Part shown: positions 38,234 through 46,771 of the stretch, piece by piece | How the letters are laid out: each line of letters begins with the position of its first letter | Position numbering within the stretch: position 1 is the first letter of the stretch | Source of the DNA: Flavobacterium sp. | GTDB taxonomy: Bacteria > Bacteroidota > Bacteroidia > Flavobacteriales > Flavobacteriaceae | Reading direction: 5' to 3' | Length of the DNA stretch: 64,000 nucleotides | Assembly: GCF_027490375.1 (NCBI RefSeq) | Contig: NZ_JAIXYH010000033.1 | Coordinates: 1 to 64,000, forward strand | The notes under the pieces: model-generated | What the model saw: the letters and a program-made list of their open reading frames with translations, nothing else | What the model was told of the DNA's origin: nothing | Databases searched by the model: none | Translations under genes and position numbers: made by a program

Positions 38234-38704
38234 TTAAAACAACTCTGGTGGTAAAGCACCTTCTAACAATAACAATTGCCTTTTAGCTGTCATGCCTCCG
38301 GCGTAGCCCACTAATTGGCCGTTACTGCCAATAACGCGATGGCACGGAATTACAATTAGAAATGGGTTAGCTCCGTTTGCTGCTGCTACCGCACGAATTG
38401 TTTTGGGGTTGCCGTAAGCGGCGGCTAACTGGTTGTACGATAGTGTTTTTCCGTATGGAATGTGCTTCAACAATTCCCAGATTTTTACTTGGAATTCAGT
38501 TCCTTGCAAATCTAACGGAAGGTCGAATGTTTGTCGTTTTCCACCAAAGTATTCGTCTAATTGCACAAAAACAGAGGTCAGAAAAGGGTTCGGTTCGGAA
38601 ACCAAATCGTTATCTGAAAAAGTTCGTATTTGTTGTAAGAGGCCGTTCGATTCCTGAACGTACAAATTTCCCCACGGAGCCTTATAAGTGGCGGCATGTT
38701 GCAT
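38234..38704 (-). CDS. ogt: Methylated-DNA--protein-cysteine S-methyltransferase
   Basis: A 156-residue suicide DNA-repair protein that takes the methyl group from O6-methylguanine onto its own cysteine. The active site PCHRVIGSNGQLVGYAGG is intact with Cys121, and the helix-turn-helix stretch KTLSYNQLAAAYGNPKTIRAV, including the Arg finger, precedes it. The length fits Ogt-type proteins without the AdaA domain. It is the last gene of the hemB-cytochrome c group, 14 bp after the cytochrome gene, so it is probably co-transcribed with heme genes without an obvious functional tie. Confidence 0.95.
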   Translation of the reverse strand: MQHAATYKAPWGNLYVQESNGLLQQIRTFSDNDLVSEPNPFLTSVFVQLDEYFGGKRQTFDLPLDLQGTEFQVKIWELLKHIPYGKTLSYNQLAAAYGNPKTIRAVAAANGANPFLIVIPCHRVIGSNGQLVGYAGGMTAKRQLLLLEGALPPELF

Positions 38705-38718
38705 TACCCGGCTTTAGT

Positions 38719-39102
38719 TTAAGGAGCGAAACTGTATATGTATGCTTCTAGGGCGGCGCGCTCTTCGTCGGTCATGGCTTTGGTGATTTCTAAATTCACC
38801 TTCATGATTTCGTACTTTTCCGGATCGATGATTGCGGGCGTTTCTCCGCGCAAAAAAGCCTGCATATCAGCTTTTTCTGTTTTGTAAATCTGTGCCATTT
38901 CGCGAATGCTTGGCCCAATTACTTTTTGATCTTCTTTATGGCAAGCCGTGCAGTTTCCGCGACCTTCAAAAAGAACTTTTCCTTGTTCTACGATATTTAC
39001 TTCGGGTTCGGTTCCGGCGGGGTAATTTGAATCGGTTTTAGAAGCCTTTTCATTACAGGAAACCAAAAATAAAAGTGCGCTAACTAAAAATAAATTTTTC
39101 AT
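38719..39102 (-). CDS. Lipoprotein c-type cytochrome
   Basis: A 127-residue exported cytochrome c with a lipobox (LLFLVSC, Cys16) and one heme-attachment motif, CTACH at 51-55. The pattern GKVLFEGRGNCTACH...VIGPS and the helical tail are those of small class I cytochromes. A Met in the tail should be the sixth ligand; candidates are in the KYEIMKVNLEITKAM region. Its first 4 bases overlap the hemB stop codon, so translation is coupled to heme synthesis. It probably shuttles electrons in the periplasm, but the partner oxidase is not in the window. Confidence 0.9.
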   Translation of the reverse strand: MKNLFLVSALLFLVSCNEKASKTDSNYPAGTEPEVNIVEQGKVLFEGRGNCTACHKEDQKVIGPSIREMAQIYKTEKADMQAFLRGETPAIIDPEKYEIMKVNLEITKAMTDEERAALEAYIYSFAP

Positions 39103-40091
39103 TTGTTGAGCAGTTTTGCAGCGTGTAGTGCGTGATAGGTGGAAATCAAATTAGCTCCGGCGCGCTTAATGCAATACAGTTGTTCGAGCATTACGGCATC
39201 GTGATCCACCCAGCCTTTTTCGGCAGCCGCTTTTAACATGGCGTATTCGCCGGAAACCTGATAAACCGACACCGGAATTAGTACGGCATTTCGAACTTCA
39301 CGTACAATATCCAGATACGCCATTCCGGGTTTAACCATCACCATATCGGCGCCTTCTTCCACATCGCTGAGCACTTCTCTAATGGCTTCGAGTCTGTTGG
39401 CGTAATCCATTTGATAGGTTTTTTTATCTCGTGGAGCTTCTTCTGTACTCACGGGTGCTGAATCTAAGGCATCGCGAAACGGTCCGTAAAAAGAACTGGC
39501 GTATTTAGCGCTATAACTCATAATTCCTACGTCGTGGTAACCACTTTGGTCGAGCGCTTGTCGGAGTCGGAGTACGCGTCCGTCCATCATATCACTTGGC
39601 GCCACGAAATCGGCACCGGCTTTTGCGTGGCTAACTGCCATTAAGCATAGAGCATCGTTGGTGGCATCGTTATCGATTTTTCCTTTGGTGATGATTCCGT
39701 CGTGTCCGTATGAAGAGTACGGATCTAGTGCTACATCGGGCATAACCACCATTTCCGGAACCGCGTCTTTAATGCGTTTGATGGCTTCTTGCATGAGTCC
39801 GTTGTCGTTCCAAGCTTCTTTTCCGGTATTGTCTTTAAGATGGTCGGAAACTTTTACATAAATATTTACGGCTCGAATGCCTAGGTCGTATGCCTTCTTA
39901 ACTTCATCTAAAGTATAGTCTAATGAGTGTCGAAAAATTCCAGGCATTGAAGGAATGGGCGATTTCACGTCTTTTCCTTCGGCAATAAACATCGGCAACA
40001 TAAAATCAGTTGGCGATAAGCTGGTTTCGCGAACAATGCTTCTAAGTGATTCGTTGGTTCGTAATCTTCTACCTCTGTGTAATGGGTACAT
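39099..40091 (-). CDS. hemB: Porphobilinogen synthase (delta-aminolevulinic acid dehydratase)
   Basis: A 330-residue enzyme joining two 5-aminolevulinates to porphobilinogen. The two active-site lysines are Lys196 (SYSAKYASSFYGPF) and Lys254 (MVKPGMAYLD). The metal loop reads DVALDPYSSYGHDG at 119-132, so the zinc cysteines (DxCxC...C) are replaced by Ala, Asp and Asp. That is the magnesium-type, Asp-rich variant. It lies downstream of the four-helix-bundle gene and its heptamer array and overlaps the cytochrome gene by 4 bp. It would be the distal part of the heme operon that begins at hemA. Confidence 0.97.
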   Translation of the reverse strand: MYPLHRGRRLRTNESLRSIVRETSLSPTDFMLPMFIAEGKDVKSPIPSMPGIFRHSLDYTLDEVKKAYDLGIRAVNIYVKVSDHLKDNTGKEAWNDNGLMQEAIKRIKDAVPEMVVMPDVALDPYSSYGHDGIITKGKIDNDATNDALCLMAVSHAKAGADFVAPSDMMDGRVLRLRQALDQSGYHDVGIMSYSAKYASSFYGPFRDALDSAPVSTEEAPRDKKTYQMDYANRLEAIREVLSDVEEGADMVMVKPGMAYLDIVREVRNAVLIPVSVYQVSGEYAMLKAAAEKGWVDHDAVMLEQLYCIKRAGANLISTYHALHAAKLLNK

Positions 40092-40110
40092 ATTTTTAGT
40101 TTTTATTTTT

Positions 40111-40278
40111 AGCTTTCAGCATATAGCTTTTAGCATACAGCATACAGCATACAGCTTTTAGCATACAGCATACAGCTTTTAGCATACAGCATATAGCTTT
40201 TAGCTTACAGCATACAGCTTTTAGCTAGCTTCTTACAGCTAACTGCTTACAGCTAACCGCTAACCTCTTACAGCTAAC
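40111..40278. repeat. Heptamer array, left of the four-helix-bundle gene (24 units)
   Basis: 168 bp in unbroken 7-base register. The left part alternates AGCATAC, AGCATAC, AGCTTTT (21-bp superperiod); the right part shifts to NGCTAAC and NGCTTAC. The array runs into the stop codon of the four-helix-bundle gene (TAG, read from 40274-40276). Confidence 0.92.
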
Positions 40279-40627
40279 TATTAATTTTTCTAATCAAAGA
40301 GCTGAGCATTTTTTTAATTTCTTCAATTTTTTCCGACAAGTGTTGGCTTTCGGTGGTGTCTATAAATTTTAATTCCGCAGATAGCATAATTTGGTATTCC
40401 AACTCATTTGCAGAACCAAACGCAATATACAGAAATCTACAAAAATCCTTATCCGTGCGTCTTCCGCAACCTTCAACGATATTCGTTGGAATCGAAGTTG
40501 CAGATCGTTTCATTTGACTTGTTAGTGCGTAGAGTTCTTCTTTAGGAAATTTTGCACAAACCGCATAAACAGACTTTACAAGTTCGTGGGATTTTTCCCA
40601 TACTTGGAGTGTTTTATAATCTCGCAT
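40274..40627 (-). CDS. Four-helix-bundle protein (23S rRNA intervening-sequence/S23 family)
   Basis: A 117-residue all-helical protein. RDYKTLQVWEKSHELVKSVY, the middle LTSQMKRSATSIPTNIVEGCGR and FLYIAFGSANELEYQ are the hallmark segments of the family first found in 23S rRNA intervening sequences; it is structurally related to the Avd protein of diversity-generating retroelements. No reverse transcriptase or variable repeat is nearby, and no rRNA gene. The molecular role is unknown; positive surfaces suggest nucleic-acid binding. It is bracketed by heptamer arrays on both sides and sits between hemF and hemB, so the whole block looks like an insertion in the heme operon. Confidence 0.9.
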   Translation of the reverse strand: MRDYKTLQVWEKSHELVKSVYAVCAKFPKEELYALTSQMKRSATSIPTNIVEGCGRRTDKDFCRFLYIAFGSANELEYQIMLSAELKFIDTTESQHLSEKIEEIKKMLSSLIRKINS

Positions 40628-40667
40628 GATTTTGGCTTATATATACATTTTTTAATTCCTATCAAAT

Positions 40668-40856
40668 TACTAACAGCAAACTACAAACCGCTAACTACTA
40701 ATCGCTTATCGCTAACTGCTGACAGCTAAACACTAACTGCTAACCGCTGAAAGCTAACCACTAACTACTAATCGCTTCAAGCTAACTACTAAATTCTTAC
40801 CGCTAACTGCTAAAAGCTTACCGCTAACCGCTAACTGCTTACAGCTAACCACTCAC
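40668..40856. repeat. Heptamer array, right of the four-helix-bundle gene (27 units)
   Basis: 189 bp, exactly 27 heptamers with consensus NGCTAAC (variants TACTAAT, CGCTTAT, TGCTGAC, AGCTTAC). It begins 40 bp upstream of the four-helix-bundle ATG and runs through the hemF stop codon (TGA, read from 40853-40855). It has the same register rule and consensus as the right half of the left array. Confidence 0.93.
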
Positions 40857-41755
40857 ACCCAATCAACTGGAGTTTGTAAAACCGAAAGCAAACGTTCTTC
40901 TTCGCTGCCCGGCTCGGGATGATGATCGTAAACCCATTGTACATGCGGCGGCAAGCTCATTAAAATGCTTTCGATACGGCCGTTGGTTTTTAAGCCAAAA
41001 AGCGTTCCCTTGTCGTGAACGAGATTAAATTCTACATAACGACCACGTCTGATTTCCTGCCAAGTACGTTGTTCCGCGTTAAAAGGCATATTCTTTCGTC
41101 TTTCAATAATCGGAACATAAGCTTCTAAAAACGAGTTTCCGACTGCGGTAACAAAATTGTACCAATTGGCAAGCGACATCGATTCGGTTGGTTTGCAATA
41201 GTCAAAAAACAATCCGCCAACGCCACGCGCTTCGTCTCGGTGTGTGTTTCGGAAATACGAGTCGCATTGCTTTTTGTATTTGGGATAAAATTCGGCATCG
41301 AATTGATCGCACACGTTTTTACAAACTTGGTGAAAGTGTATCGCATCTTCGTCGAATAGGTAATACGGCGTTAAATCTTGTCCGCCGCCAAACCAAGAAT
41401 CAACTACCTTGTTTTCTTTGTCGTACATTTCAAAATAACGCCAGTTTGCGTGAACAGTTGGAGCCATCGGATTTTTAGGATGTAACACCAAACTGAGTCC
41501 GCAAGCGAAAAAATTCACATCACCAACTTTAAAATACTGCTGCATGGCAACGGGTAGTTCGCCGTGTACAGCCGAAATATTTACGCCACCTTTTTCGAAG
41601 ACCGCTCCGTTTTCGATGATGCGCGAACGTCCGCCTCCACCTTCCGGACGCGACCAAATGTCTTCGCGAAAGCGCGCCAAACCATCGACTTCCTCTAATT
41701 TAGACGTAATTTGATCTTGTAATTTTAGAATGTATTGGTAAAATTGGTCTTTCAT
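40853..41755 (-). CDS. hemF: Oxygen-dependent coproporphyrinogen III oxidase
   Basis: A 300-residue enzyme that decarboxylates coproporphyrinogen III to protoporphyrinogen IX using O2. Diagnostic segments are GGGGRSRIIENGAVFEKGG, MAPTVHANWRYFEM, SWFGGGQDLTPYYLFDED and GRYVEFNLVHDKGTLFGLKTNGRIESILMSLPP. The length matches the family. The ATG follows the stop of the Bro-N gene without a gap (TAAATG). The last codons and stop lie in the right heptamer array, so the array has replaced or fused to its natural 3' end; VDWV is still a plausible terminus. Use of HemF indicates aerobic heme synthesis; no hemN is visible here. Confidence 0.98.
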   Translation of the reverse strand: MKDQFYQYILKLQDQITSKLEEVDGLARFREDIWSRPEGGGGRSRIIENGAVFEKGGVNISAVHGELPVAMQQYFKVGDVNFFACGLSLVLHPKNPMAPTVHANWRYFEMYDKENKVVDSWFGGGQDLTPYYLFDEDAIHFHQVCKNVCDQFDAEFYPKYKKQCDSYFRNTHRDEARGVGGLFFDYCKPTESMSLANWYNFVTAVGNSFLEAYVPIIERRKNMPFNAEQRTWQEIRRGRYVEFNLVHDKGTLFGLKTNGRIESILMSLPPHVQWVYDHHPEPGSEEERLLSVLQTPVDWV

Positions 41756-42589
41756 TTATTCCAATGATTTCTTTTTGTTTAATGCAGCTGTTGCGTTCTG
41801 TGCAGTAACGATTTTCTTTCCTGTTTTCGATTCAATCTCTTTTCTTGTATTTCCAGCAATAGTTCCGCCTTGATTTGCGATTTTTTTGTTTTCTACAAAC
41901 GTTTTAGGCTTCTTCTCCTTACTTATTTCTGTTGTTGTAGCTTCAGCAAGCATATTTAACACGAGTTCTAGGTTACTCATGTTGTCGCGAAGATTTTGAT
42001 TTTTTAAACCTTTCAAGTTTTTATAATCTCGAACCGATAGCCCGCTCCAAGCTTTTGTAATCTCGTCCGTTAAAATAGCATATTCTTGTCCCTTTTTTAC
42101 ACCGCGTTCATCCCATTCGTCAGTCAGCTCTTTTCTTACTTCTATGCTCTTAAGACGCTGATTAATCCATTCTTTTGAGTAACCCTTTTTGAGATAGGTT
42201 TCCATTAATCTATCAAAACCTAGTTCCGGATCTTCAATTTCATCAACACGTTCTTTTCCTACCTGAGCTAACCATAGTTTGAAAGGTTCTGCTTTTTTCG
42301 ACGGTACCGATTGTATTAATCGAAACAACTGTTCGGTATCGGCTACATCTGTTTTGTAAAACTTCCCGTCTGCAGAAACCATTTTCAGTTGACTACAATT
42401 TGTAGCCAACTCACTTCCCTCCTTTTTCAAGCGGAGTTTTAGTACACTCCAGTACTTTCTCGCATTGGCAGTTTCGGTAAGAACTTCTATAACATCAACA
42501 ATTGAGAAATACCATTTTTCATCTTCTTCATTCCACAGCGAACGAATTTGCTTTTGTTCAAATAGTTTTATAGCGGTTTCTCTGGTCAT
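41756..42589 (-). CDS. Bro-N domain protein (DinD/antirepressor-like)
   Basis: A 277-residue protein with an N-terminal Bro-N domain at about 10-110 (FEQKQIRSLWNEEDEKWYFSIVDVIEVLTETANARKYWSVLK). Bro-N occurs in phage antirepressors and in DNA-damage-inducible DinD-like proteins; it usually binds DNA. The middle (EPFKLWLAQVGKERVDEIEDPE...YLKKGYSKEWINQRLKSIEVRKELTDEW) matches the chromosomal DinD-like group and not a phage KilA-C protein, and the C-terminus is Lys-rich. It sits between hemE (25 bp) and hemF (0 bp) in the heme operon. No other phage gene is near. Its role there is unknown. Confidence 0.85.
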   Translation of the reverse strand: MTRETAIKLFEQKQIRSLWNEEDEKWYFSIVDVIEVLTETANARKYWSVLKLRLKKEGSELATNCSQLKMVSADGKFYKTDVADTEQLFRLIQSVPSKKAEPFKLWLAQVGKERVDEIEDPELGFDRLMETYLKKGYSKEWINQRLKSIEVRKELTDEWDERGVKKGQEYAILTDEITKAWSGLSVRDYKNLKGLKNQNLRDNMSNLELVLNMLAEATTTEISKEKKPKTFVENKKIANQGGTIAGNTRKEIESKTGKKIVTAQNATAALNKKKSLE

Positions 42590-42614
42590 GATTGCGATGA
42601 TTAACTACAATTGC

Positions 42615-43640
42615 TTAATTACCGTATTCCTTCACAGCTTCTATAAAAGCACCAGCGTGTTCAATCGGAATGTTTGGTAAAATACCGTGTCCTAGATTTA
42701 CGATGTATTTATCTTTTCCAAACTCGTCGATCATCTGCTTCACCATAGCTTTTATCGTTGGAATTGGAGACAGCAATCGCGATGGATCGAAGTTTCCTTG
42801 CAAAGTGATATTTCCGCCAGACAAATAACGTGCGTTTCTCGGCGAGCATGTCCAATCAACACCCAAAGCCGAAGCTTTACTGCGTCCCATTTCCTGCAAA
42901 GCAAACCAACAGCCTTTACCAAAAACGATTACTTTCGTAAGCGGAGCAAGCGCTTCAACGATTTGGTTGATGTATTGCCAAGAAAATTCCTGATAATCGG
43001 TTGGCGATAACATCCCGCCCCACGAATCGAAAATTTGTACCGCATTTACGCCGGCGGCAACTTTTGCCTTCAGATAATCAATGGTTGTATCTGTAATTTT
43101 TTGTAATAATTCGTGCGCGGCGGCAGGGTTAGTAAAGCAAAATCCTTTCGCCTGATCAAAACTTTTCGATCCGCGACCTTCAACAGCATAGCAAAAGATG
43201 GTCCACGGCGAACCCGCAAAACCAATCAGCGGAATTTCGTCCTGAAGCAGTACTTTCGTTTGTTTGATTCCTTCCAAAACATAACCCAAACTTTCGGTTG
43301 CATCGGGAACAAATACACGATCAACGTCGGCTTGTGTTCGAATTGGATTTGGTAAAAACGGACCCACGCTTTCTTTCATCAATACTTCGATACCCATCGC
43401 TTGCGGAACCACAAGAATGTCGGAGAACAAAATAGCCGCATCAGGCGCAAATCGGCGAATAGGTTGAACGGTGATTTCTGCAGCTAATTCTGGGGTTTGA
43501 CAGCGTGTGAAGAAATCGTATTTGTCGCGCAAAGCCATAAATTCTGGCAGATATCTTCCCGCTTGACGCATCATCCAAACCGGCGGACGATTTACCGTTT
43601 CACCGTTAAGTGCTCGTAGAAATAAGTCGTTTTTAATCAT
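42615..43640 (-). CDS. hemE: Uroporphyrinogen decarboxylase
   Basis: A 341-residue enzyme converting uroporphyrinogen III to coproporphyrinogen III by four decarboxylations. The N-terminal signature [15 protein letters not shown] (active-site Arg) and the second signature [16 protein letters not shown] are present, with [13 protein letters not shown] between them. The length is standard. Its start overlaps the hemD stop by 8 bp, giving tight coupling in the hemA-C-D-E block. The next gene is the Bro-N insertion, 25 bp on. Confidence 0.98.
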   Translation of the reverse strand: MIKNDLFLRALNGETVNRPPVWMMRQAGRYLPEFMALRDKYDFFTRCQTPELAAEITVQPIRRFAPDAAILFSDILVVPQAMGIEVLMKESVGPFLPNPIRTQADVDRVFVPDATESLGYVLEGIKQTKVLLQDEIPLIGFAGSPWTIFCYAVEGRGSKSFDQAKGFCFTNPAAAHELLQKITDTTIDYLKAKVAAGVNAVQIFDSWGGMLSPTDYQEFSWQYINQIVEALAPLTKVIVFGKGCWFALQEMGRSKASALGVDWTCSPRNARYLSGGNITLQGNFDPSRLLSPIPTIKAMVKQMIDEFGKDKYIVNLGHGILPNIPIEHAGAFIEAVKEYGN

Positions 43641-44325
43641 GAATCTGGTTTTTTGCCGCTCTTGACGGCGCTAGTTTAAAATATTTTAAAAGCGCATAAA
43701 TCGTGTTCTCGATTGTTGGCGCCTTAGCAAGTACAATTTTATCGGTTCGGTTTTCCAAAGCAGTTGCGGTGGTTTCGCCAATGCAAACGCACACTTCCGT
43801 GGAAATGGGATTGTATTGCAAAAACGATTTTACCGCACTCGGACTAAAAAACAATAAGGCATCGAAACTGCGGTTTACCTTTAATGGAAATTCGGTGGTT
43901 TCGTATAATTCGTAAAAATTAGAATTTTCGGTTTGTGTTGCCAGAAATTCGGGAATTGTATCCAATCGTTGTTTGCCGCAAAAAAAAGTGAACGATTGAA
44001 ACGATAATAACTTCAACGATTCGACTAGAGCTGTTGCAGAATGTGAAACGTTTGCAACATTAAAACCTAAATGGTTGAGTTTTTCCGCGGTTTTTTCGCC
44101 TACGCAGAAAAAAACTTTTCCGTTTAATTTGTCGACTAAATTCTGAGAAATCAAAGCTTGAACCGCATGCTGACTCGTAAAAATAACCGCCGGATTTACC
44201 GTATTGACAGCTGTTTGTAGATAGGTTATTTGGATAAGATCGGCTTCTACCAACGTAATATTGCAAGCCAGCAAAGTGCTCTTTTGCGCAGCCGACAGTT
44301 TTTTGGTAGAAAACACACTTATCAT
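43633..44325 (-). CDS. hemD: Uroporphyrinogen-III synthase
   Basis: A 230-residue protein of the poorly conserved HemD family, which closes and inverts ring D of hydroxymethylbilane. Recognisable parts are [31 protein letters not shown] and [13 protein letters not shown]...[15 protein letters not shown], the two-lobed arrangement of the family. The position between hemC (4 bp) and hemE (8-bp overlap) supports the call more than sequence alone. Confidence 0.94.
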   Translation of the reverse strand: MISVFSTKKLSAAQKSTLLACNITLVEADLIQITYLQTAVNTVNPAVIFTSQHAVQALISQNLVDKLNGKVFFCVGEKTAEKLNHLGFNVANVSHSATALVESLKLLSFQSFTFFCGKQRLDTIPEFLATQTENSNFYELYETTEFPLKVNRSFDALLFFSPSAVKSFLQYNPISTEVCVCIGETTATALENRTDKIVLAKAPTIENTIYALLKYFKLAPSRAAKNQIHD

Positions 44326-44329
44326 CGAA

Positions 44330-45244
44330 TTACGATTTAGAAAGTTGTTGTTTAATGCGTTGCATCAGTTCTTTAGCGCCCAACTGCAAAAGTTCTTCTG
44401 CGAAAAGCGAACCTACATGATTGCTTTCGTCTCGAGAAATGGTCTTCCGAATTTCCACTTTTTCTTTTCCGTCGAGAGAAACTAAATTTCCGTGAAAAAC
44501 AACCGTATTTTCTTGAATTTCTGCGTAAGCGCCGATAGGAGCCGTACAACCTCCTTCGAGTGTTCTTAAAAAATCGCGTTCTATTTTAGTGGCCAAAGCG
44601 GTGTTTTCGTCGTTTAGATGTTGGAGTGCTTCGCGCGAAAAATCATCGTCGGCACGGCCACAAACTACCATTGCCCCTTGTGCAGGAGCGGGTAACATCC
44701 AATCAAGGATTTCGTATTTTTCGGGAAGTACATTGATGCGATCGAGTCCGGCGAGGGCAAAAATGGCGCCTTTCCAATCGGAATTCTCTAATTTTTGCAG
44801 TCTAGAAACTACATTTCCGCGCAGGTCGGTTGTGCTGTCGTTCGGAAACTTATGCAACCACTGTGCGCGTCGGCGCAAGCTTCCTGTAGCAATAGTATTT
44901 GATTTTGCATTCGGGTTTCCCACAAAAATATCGTGTACTTGTGCGCGCTTTAGAACGGCAAATGTGCTTATACCTTGCGGCAGCGCAGTTGGCACATCTT
45001 TCATGGAATGTACGGCAATATCCACGGTGTTTTGCAGTAAGGCAACATCTAGTGTTTTCGTAAAAATTCCGGTAATTCCGAGTTCGTACAGCGGTTTGTC
45101 GAGCTTTAGGTCGCCATCCGATTTTACGGCAACAATTTCGGTGTTGTACCCGAGTTTGTGCAGTTTTTCTTGTACGGTTTGTGCTTGCCACATCGCTAAT
45201 TTACTGTCGCGAGTGCCTATTCTGATGGTTTTTGATTCGGGCAA
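44330..45244 (-). CDS. hemC: Hydroxymethylbilane synthase (porphobilinogen deaminase)
   Basis: A 304-residue enzyme polymerising four porphobilinogens. The dipyrromethane cofactor attaches to Cys233 in LEGGCTAPIGAYA; catalytic Asp and Arg regions AVHSMKDVPTALPQG and GSLRRRAQWL are intact, as is the N-terminal IGTRDSKLAMWQA. It follows hemA by 11 bp and precedes hemD by 4 bp. Confidence 0.98.
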   Translation of the reverse strand: MPESKTIRIGTRDSKLAMWQAQTVQEKLHKLGYNTEIVAVKSDGDLKLDKPLYELGITGIFTKTLDVALLQNTVDIAVHSMKDVPTALPQGISTFAVLKRAQVHDIFVGNPNAKSNTIATGSLRRRAQWLHKFPNDSTTDLRGNVVSRLQKLENSDWKGAIFALAGLDRINVLPEKYEILDWMLPAPAQGAMVVCGRADDDFSREALQHLNDENTALATKIERDFLRTLEGGCTAPIGAYAEIQENTVVFHGNLVSLDGKEKVEIRKTISRDESNHVGSLFAEELLQLGAKELMQRIKQQLSKS

Positions 45245-45255
45245 TTTTCTAAATT

Positions 45256-46545
45256 TTAATTTGAAAACGAAACAGAAGCTTTTTGTTCAGTTTCTGGGGT
45301 TTGTTCTAATTGAAAAATTTTGTTGATCAAGAAGATACTTTCTTCCACGGAAGTGTCGTCGTCTTTCAAATGGTTAGCAAAATGCGTGGTAATTTTTTGA
45401 ATGATGCGATTGCTGATGATTTCGGCTTGTTCTTCGTTAAATCCGTTTAATTTTCTGGATTGAAAATCGATTTCCGAATTTTTAATTTCTTGCAATTTTT
45501 GTTTAAGTGCACTGATGGTTGGCGCAAACTTTCGCACTTTTGTCCATTCCAAAAACTCTTGTTTAACTTCTTCTAGAATGCGTTCAGCAGCTGGAATTTG
45601 AGCGCGTCTTTTTACTAAAGTATCGTCGGTAATTTTCGACAATTCATCCATGTGAATTAAAGAAACACCCTGGGTTTGCAATACGTTGGCATCGACGTTT
45701 TTCGGAACGGATAAATCCAGAATCAGTAACGGTTTTCTAAGGTTTAGAATATTGGCATCTACAGTCGGGTTTTGGGCTCCAGTAGCTACAACGAGCACAT
45801 CGGCCTGTTGAATTTCCGCTTGTAGTTCGCTAAAATCCTTAACCGTAAGGTTGAATTTTCCGGCAATACGCTCGGCTTTTTCTTTAGTGCGATTAATAAG
45901 GGTAATGTGCTTATTTTTTGTGTGTTTGATGAGGTTTTCACAGGTATTTCGCCCGATTTTCCCTGTTCCGAACAACAAAATATTTTTCTGACTTACTTCG
46001 GGAACATTGCGCAATATATACTGAACTGCTGCAAAAGAAACGGATGTTGCACCTGTAGAAAGATCGGTTTCGTTTTTGATGCGTTTCGACGCCTGAATGA
46101 CGGCATTTACTAAACGATCGAGAAAAGTATTGATTAATCCGAAAGAACGCGACTGGTTGCAAGCGAATTTAATTTGAGAAATGATTTCGAAATCGCCTAA
46201 AATCTGGCTATCTAAGCCTGTTGCAACGCGAAAAACATGAGTTACGGCATCGCTAGATTTATATACGTAACCTACTTTTTGGAAGGCTTCGGCGGTACCG
46301 TTAGAATGGTCGCAAATGAGTTTTATGAGCTGATACGGATGTTCTGCAAAGCCGTAAATTTCGGTTCGATTGCAGGTAGAATTAATCATCAACGATTCGA
46401 TACCAGCGGCTTTCGCTTGCGCCAACAACAGGGGCTGCGCATCGGCAGGAACGGTAAACTGACCGCGAATCTCTGCATCGGCTTTTTTGTAGTTTAGGCC
46501 AACAACATAGAATGATGAATGTTTCGGTGTGTGAATCTGCTCCAT
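45256..46545 (-). CDS. hemA: Glutamyl-tRNA reductase
   Basis: A 429-residue NADPH-dependent enzyme turning Glu-tRNA into glutamate-1-semialdehyde, the committed step of C5 heme synthesis. I choose the ATG at 46545 (MEQIHTPKHSSFYVVGLNYKKAD); the frame is open to 46644 but the extra residues are not family-like. The catalytic Cys58 lies in MINSTCNRTEIYGF, the NADPH site in NILLFGTGKIGRNTCENL, and a C-terminal dimerisation region follows. It heads the minus-strand heme operon and is divergent from the AraC gene across a region holding a 25-bp palindrome, the probable control point. Confidence 0.97.
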   Translation of the reverse strand: MEQIHTPKHSSFYVVGLNYKKADAEIRGQFTVPADAQPLLLAQAKAAGIESLMINSTCNRTEIYGFAEHPYQLIKLICDHSNGTAEAFQKVGYVYKSSDAVTHVFRVATGLDSQILGDFEIISQIKFACNQSRSFGLINTFLDRLVNAVIQASKRIKNETDLSTGATSVSFAAVQYILRNVPEVSQKNILLFGTGKIGRNTCENLIKHTKNKHITLINRTKEKAERIAGKFNLTVKDFSELQAEIQQADVLVVATGAQNPTVDANILNLRKPLLILDLSVPKNVDANVLQTQGVSLIHMDELSKITDDTLVKRRAQIPAAERILEEVKQEFLEWTKVRKFAPTISALKQKLQEIKNSEIDFQSRKLNGFNEEQAEIISNRIIQKITTHFANHLKDDDTSVEESIFLINKIFQLEQTPETEQKASVSFSN

Positions 46546-46568
46546 AAATAGTTTACGCAATTCGGTTA

Positions 46569-46576
46569 CAAAAATA
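46569..46576 (-). promoter_or_regulatory. Possible -7 element for hemA
   Basis: On the minus strand TATTTTTG matches the Bacteroidota -7 consensus TAnnTTTG and lies about 24 bp before the hemA ATG. No well-spaced TTTG -33 element is apparent, so this is weak. Confidence 0.3.
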
Positions 46577-46704
46577 AGTTTATCAAAATCTAAAAAATAA
46601 CGCTGCAAGTTCCATTTTAATCGCTGGTAGCCTTTCAAAACCACATCGCAATATTTATCGTAAATTCAACTAACTTTGCAGCAGTAACAAGCCTTTTAAA
46701 ACGC

Positions 46705-46729
46705 TTTATGTAGAATTATTCTAAATAAA
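46705..46729. promoter_or_regulatory. 25-bp near-perfect palindrome between hemA and the AraC-hemH operon
   Basis: The arms TTTATGTAGAAT and ATTCTAAATAAA flank a central T with a single mismatch in 12 pairs. An odd-length AT-rich palindrome of this kind resembles Fur- or DtxR-type metalloregulator sites, and similar TTTAGA...TCTAAA motifs are, from memory, associated with iron genes in Flavobacteriia. It lies 43 bp before the AraC start and about 160 bp before hemA. Iron control of heme synthesis is inference; the AraC protein is the alternative ligand. Confidence 0.55.
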
Positions 46730-46771
46730 CCACTTGTTCTATTTTAAGGCTACTTACGAAAAAACATCGCT

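Noticed and set aside
40274..40627. Avd subunit of a diversity-generating retroelement
   Set aside because: No reverse transcriptase, template repeat or variable repeat is present in the surrounding sequence.
40111..40856. CRISPR or VNTR of ordinary type
   Set aside because: The unit is 7 bp without spacers, and two arrays frame a gene. It is a degenerate heptamer array, recorded as such.
44589..45326. A 245-codon plus-strand frame antisense to hemC and hemA
   Set aside because: Both heme genes have intact catalytic motifs; the antisense translation has none.
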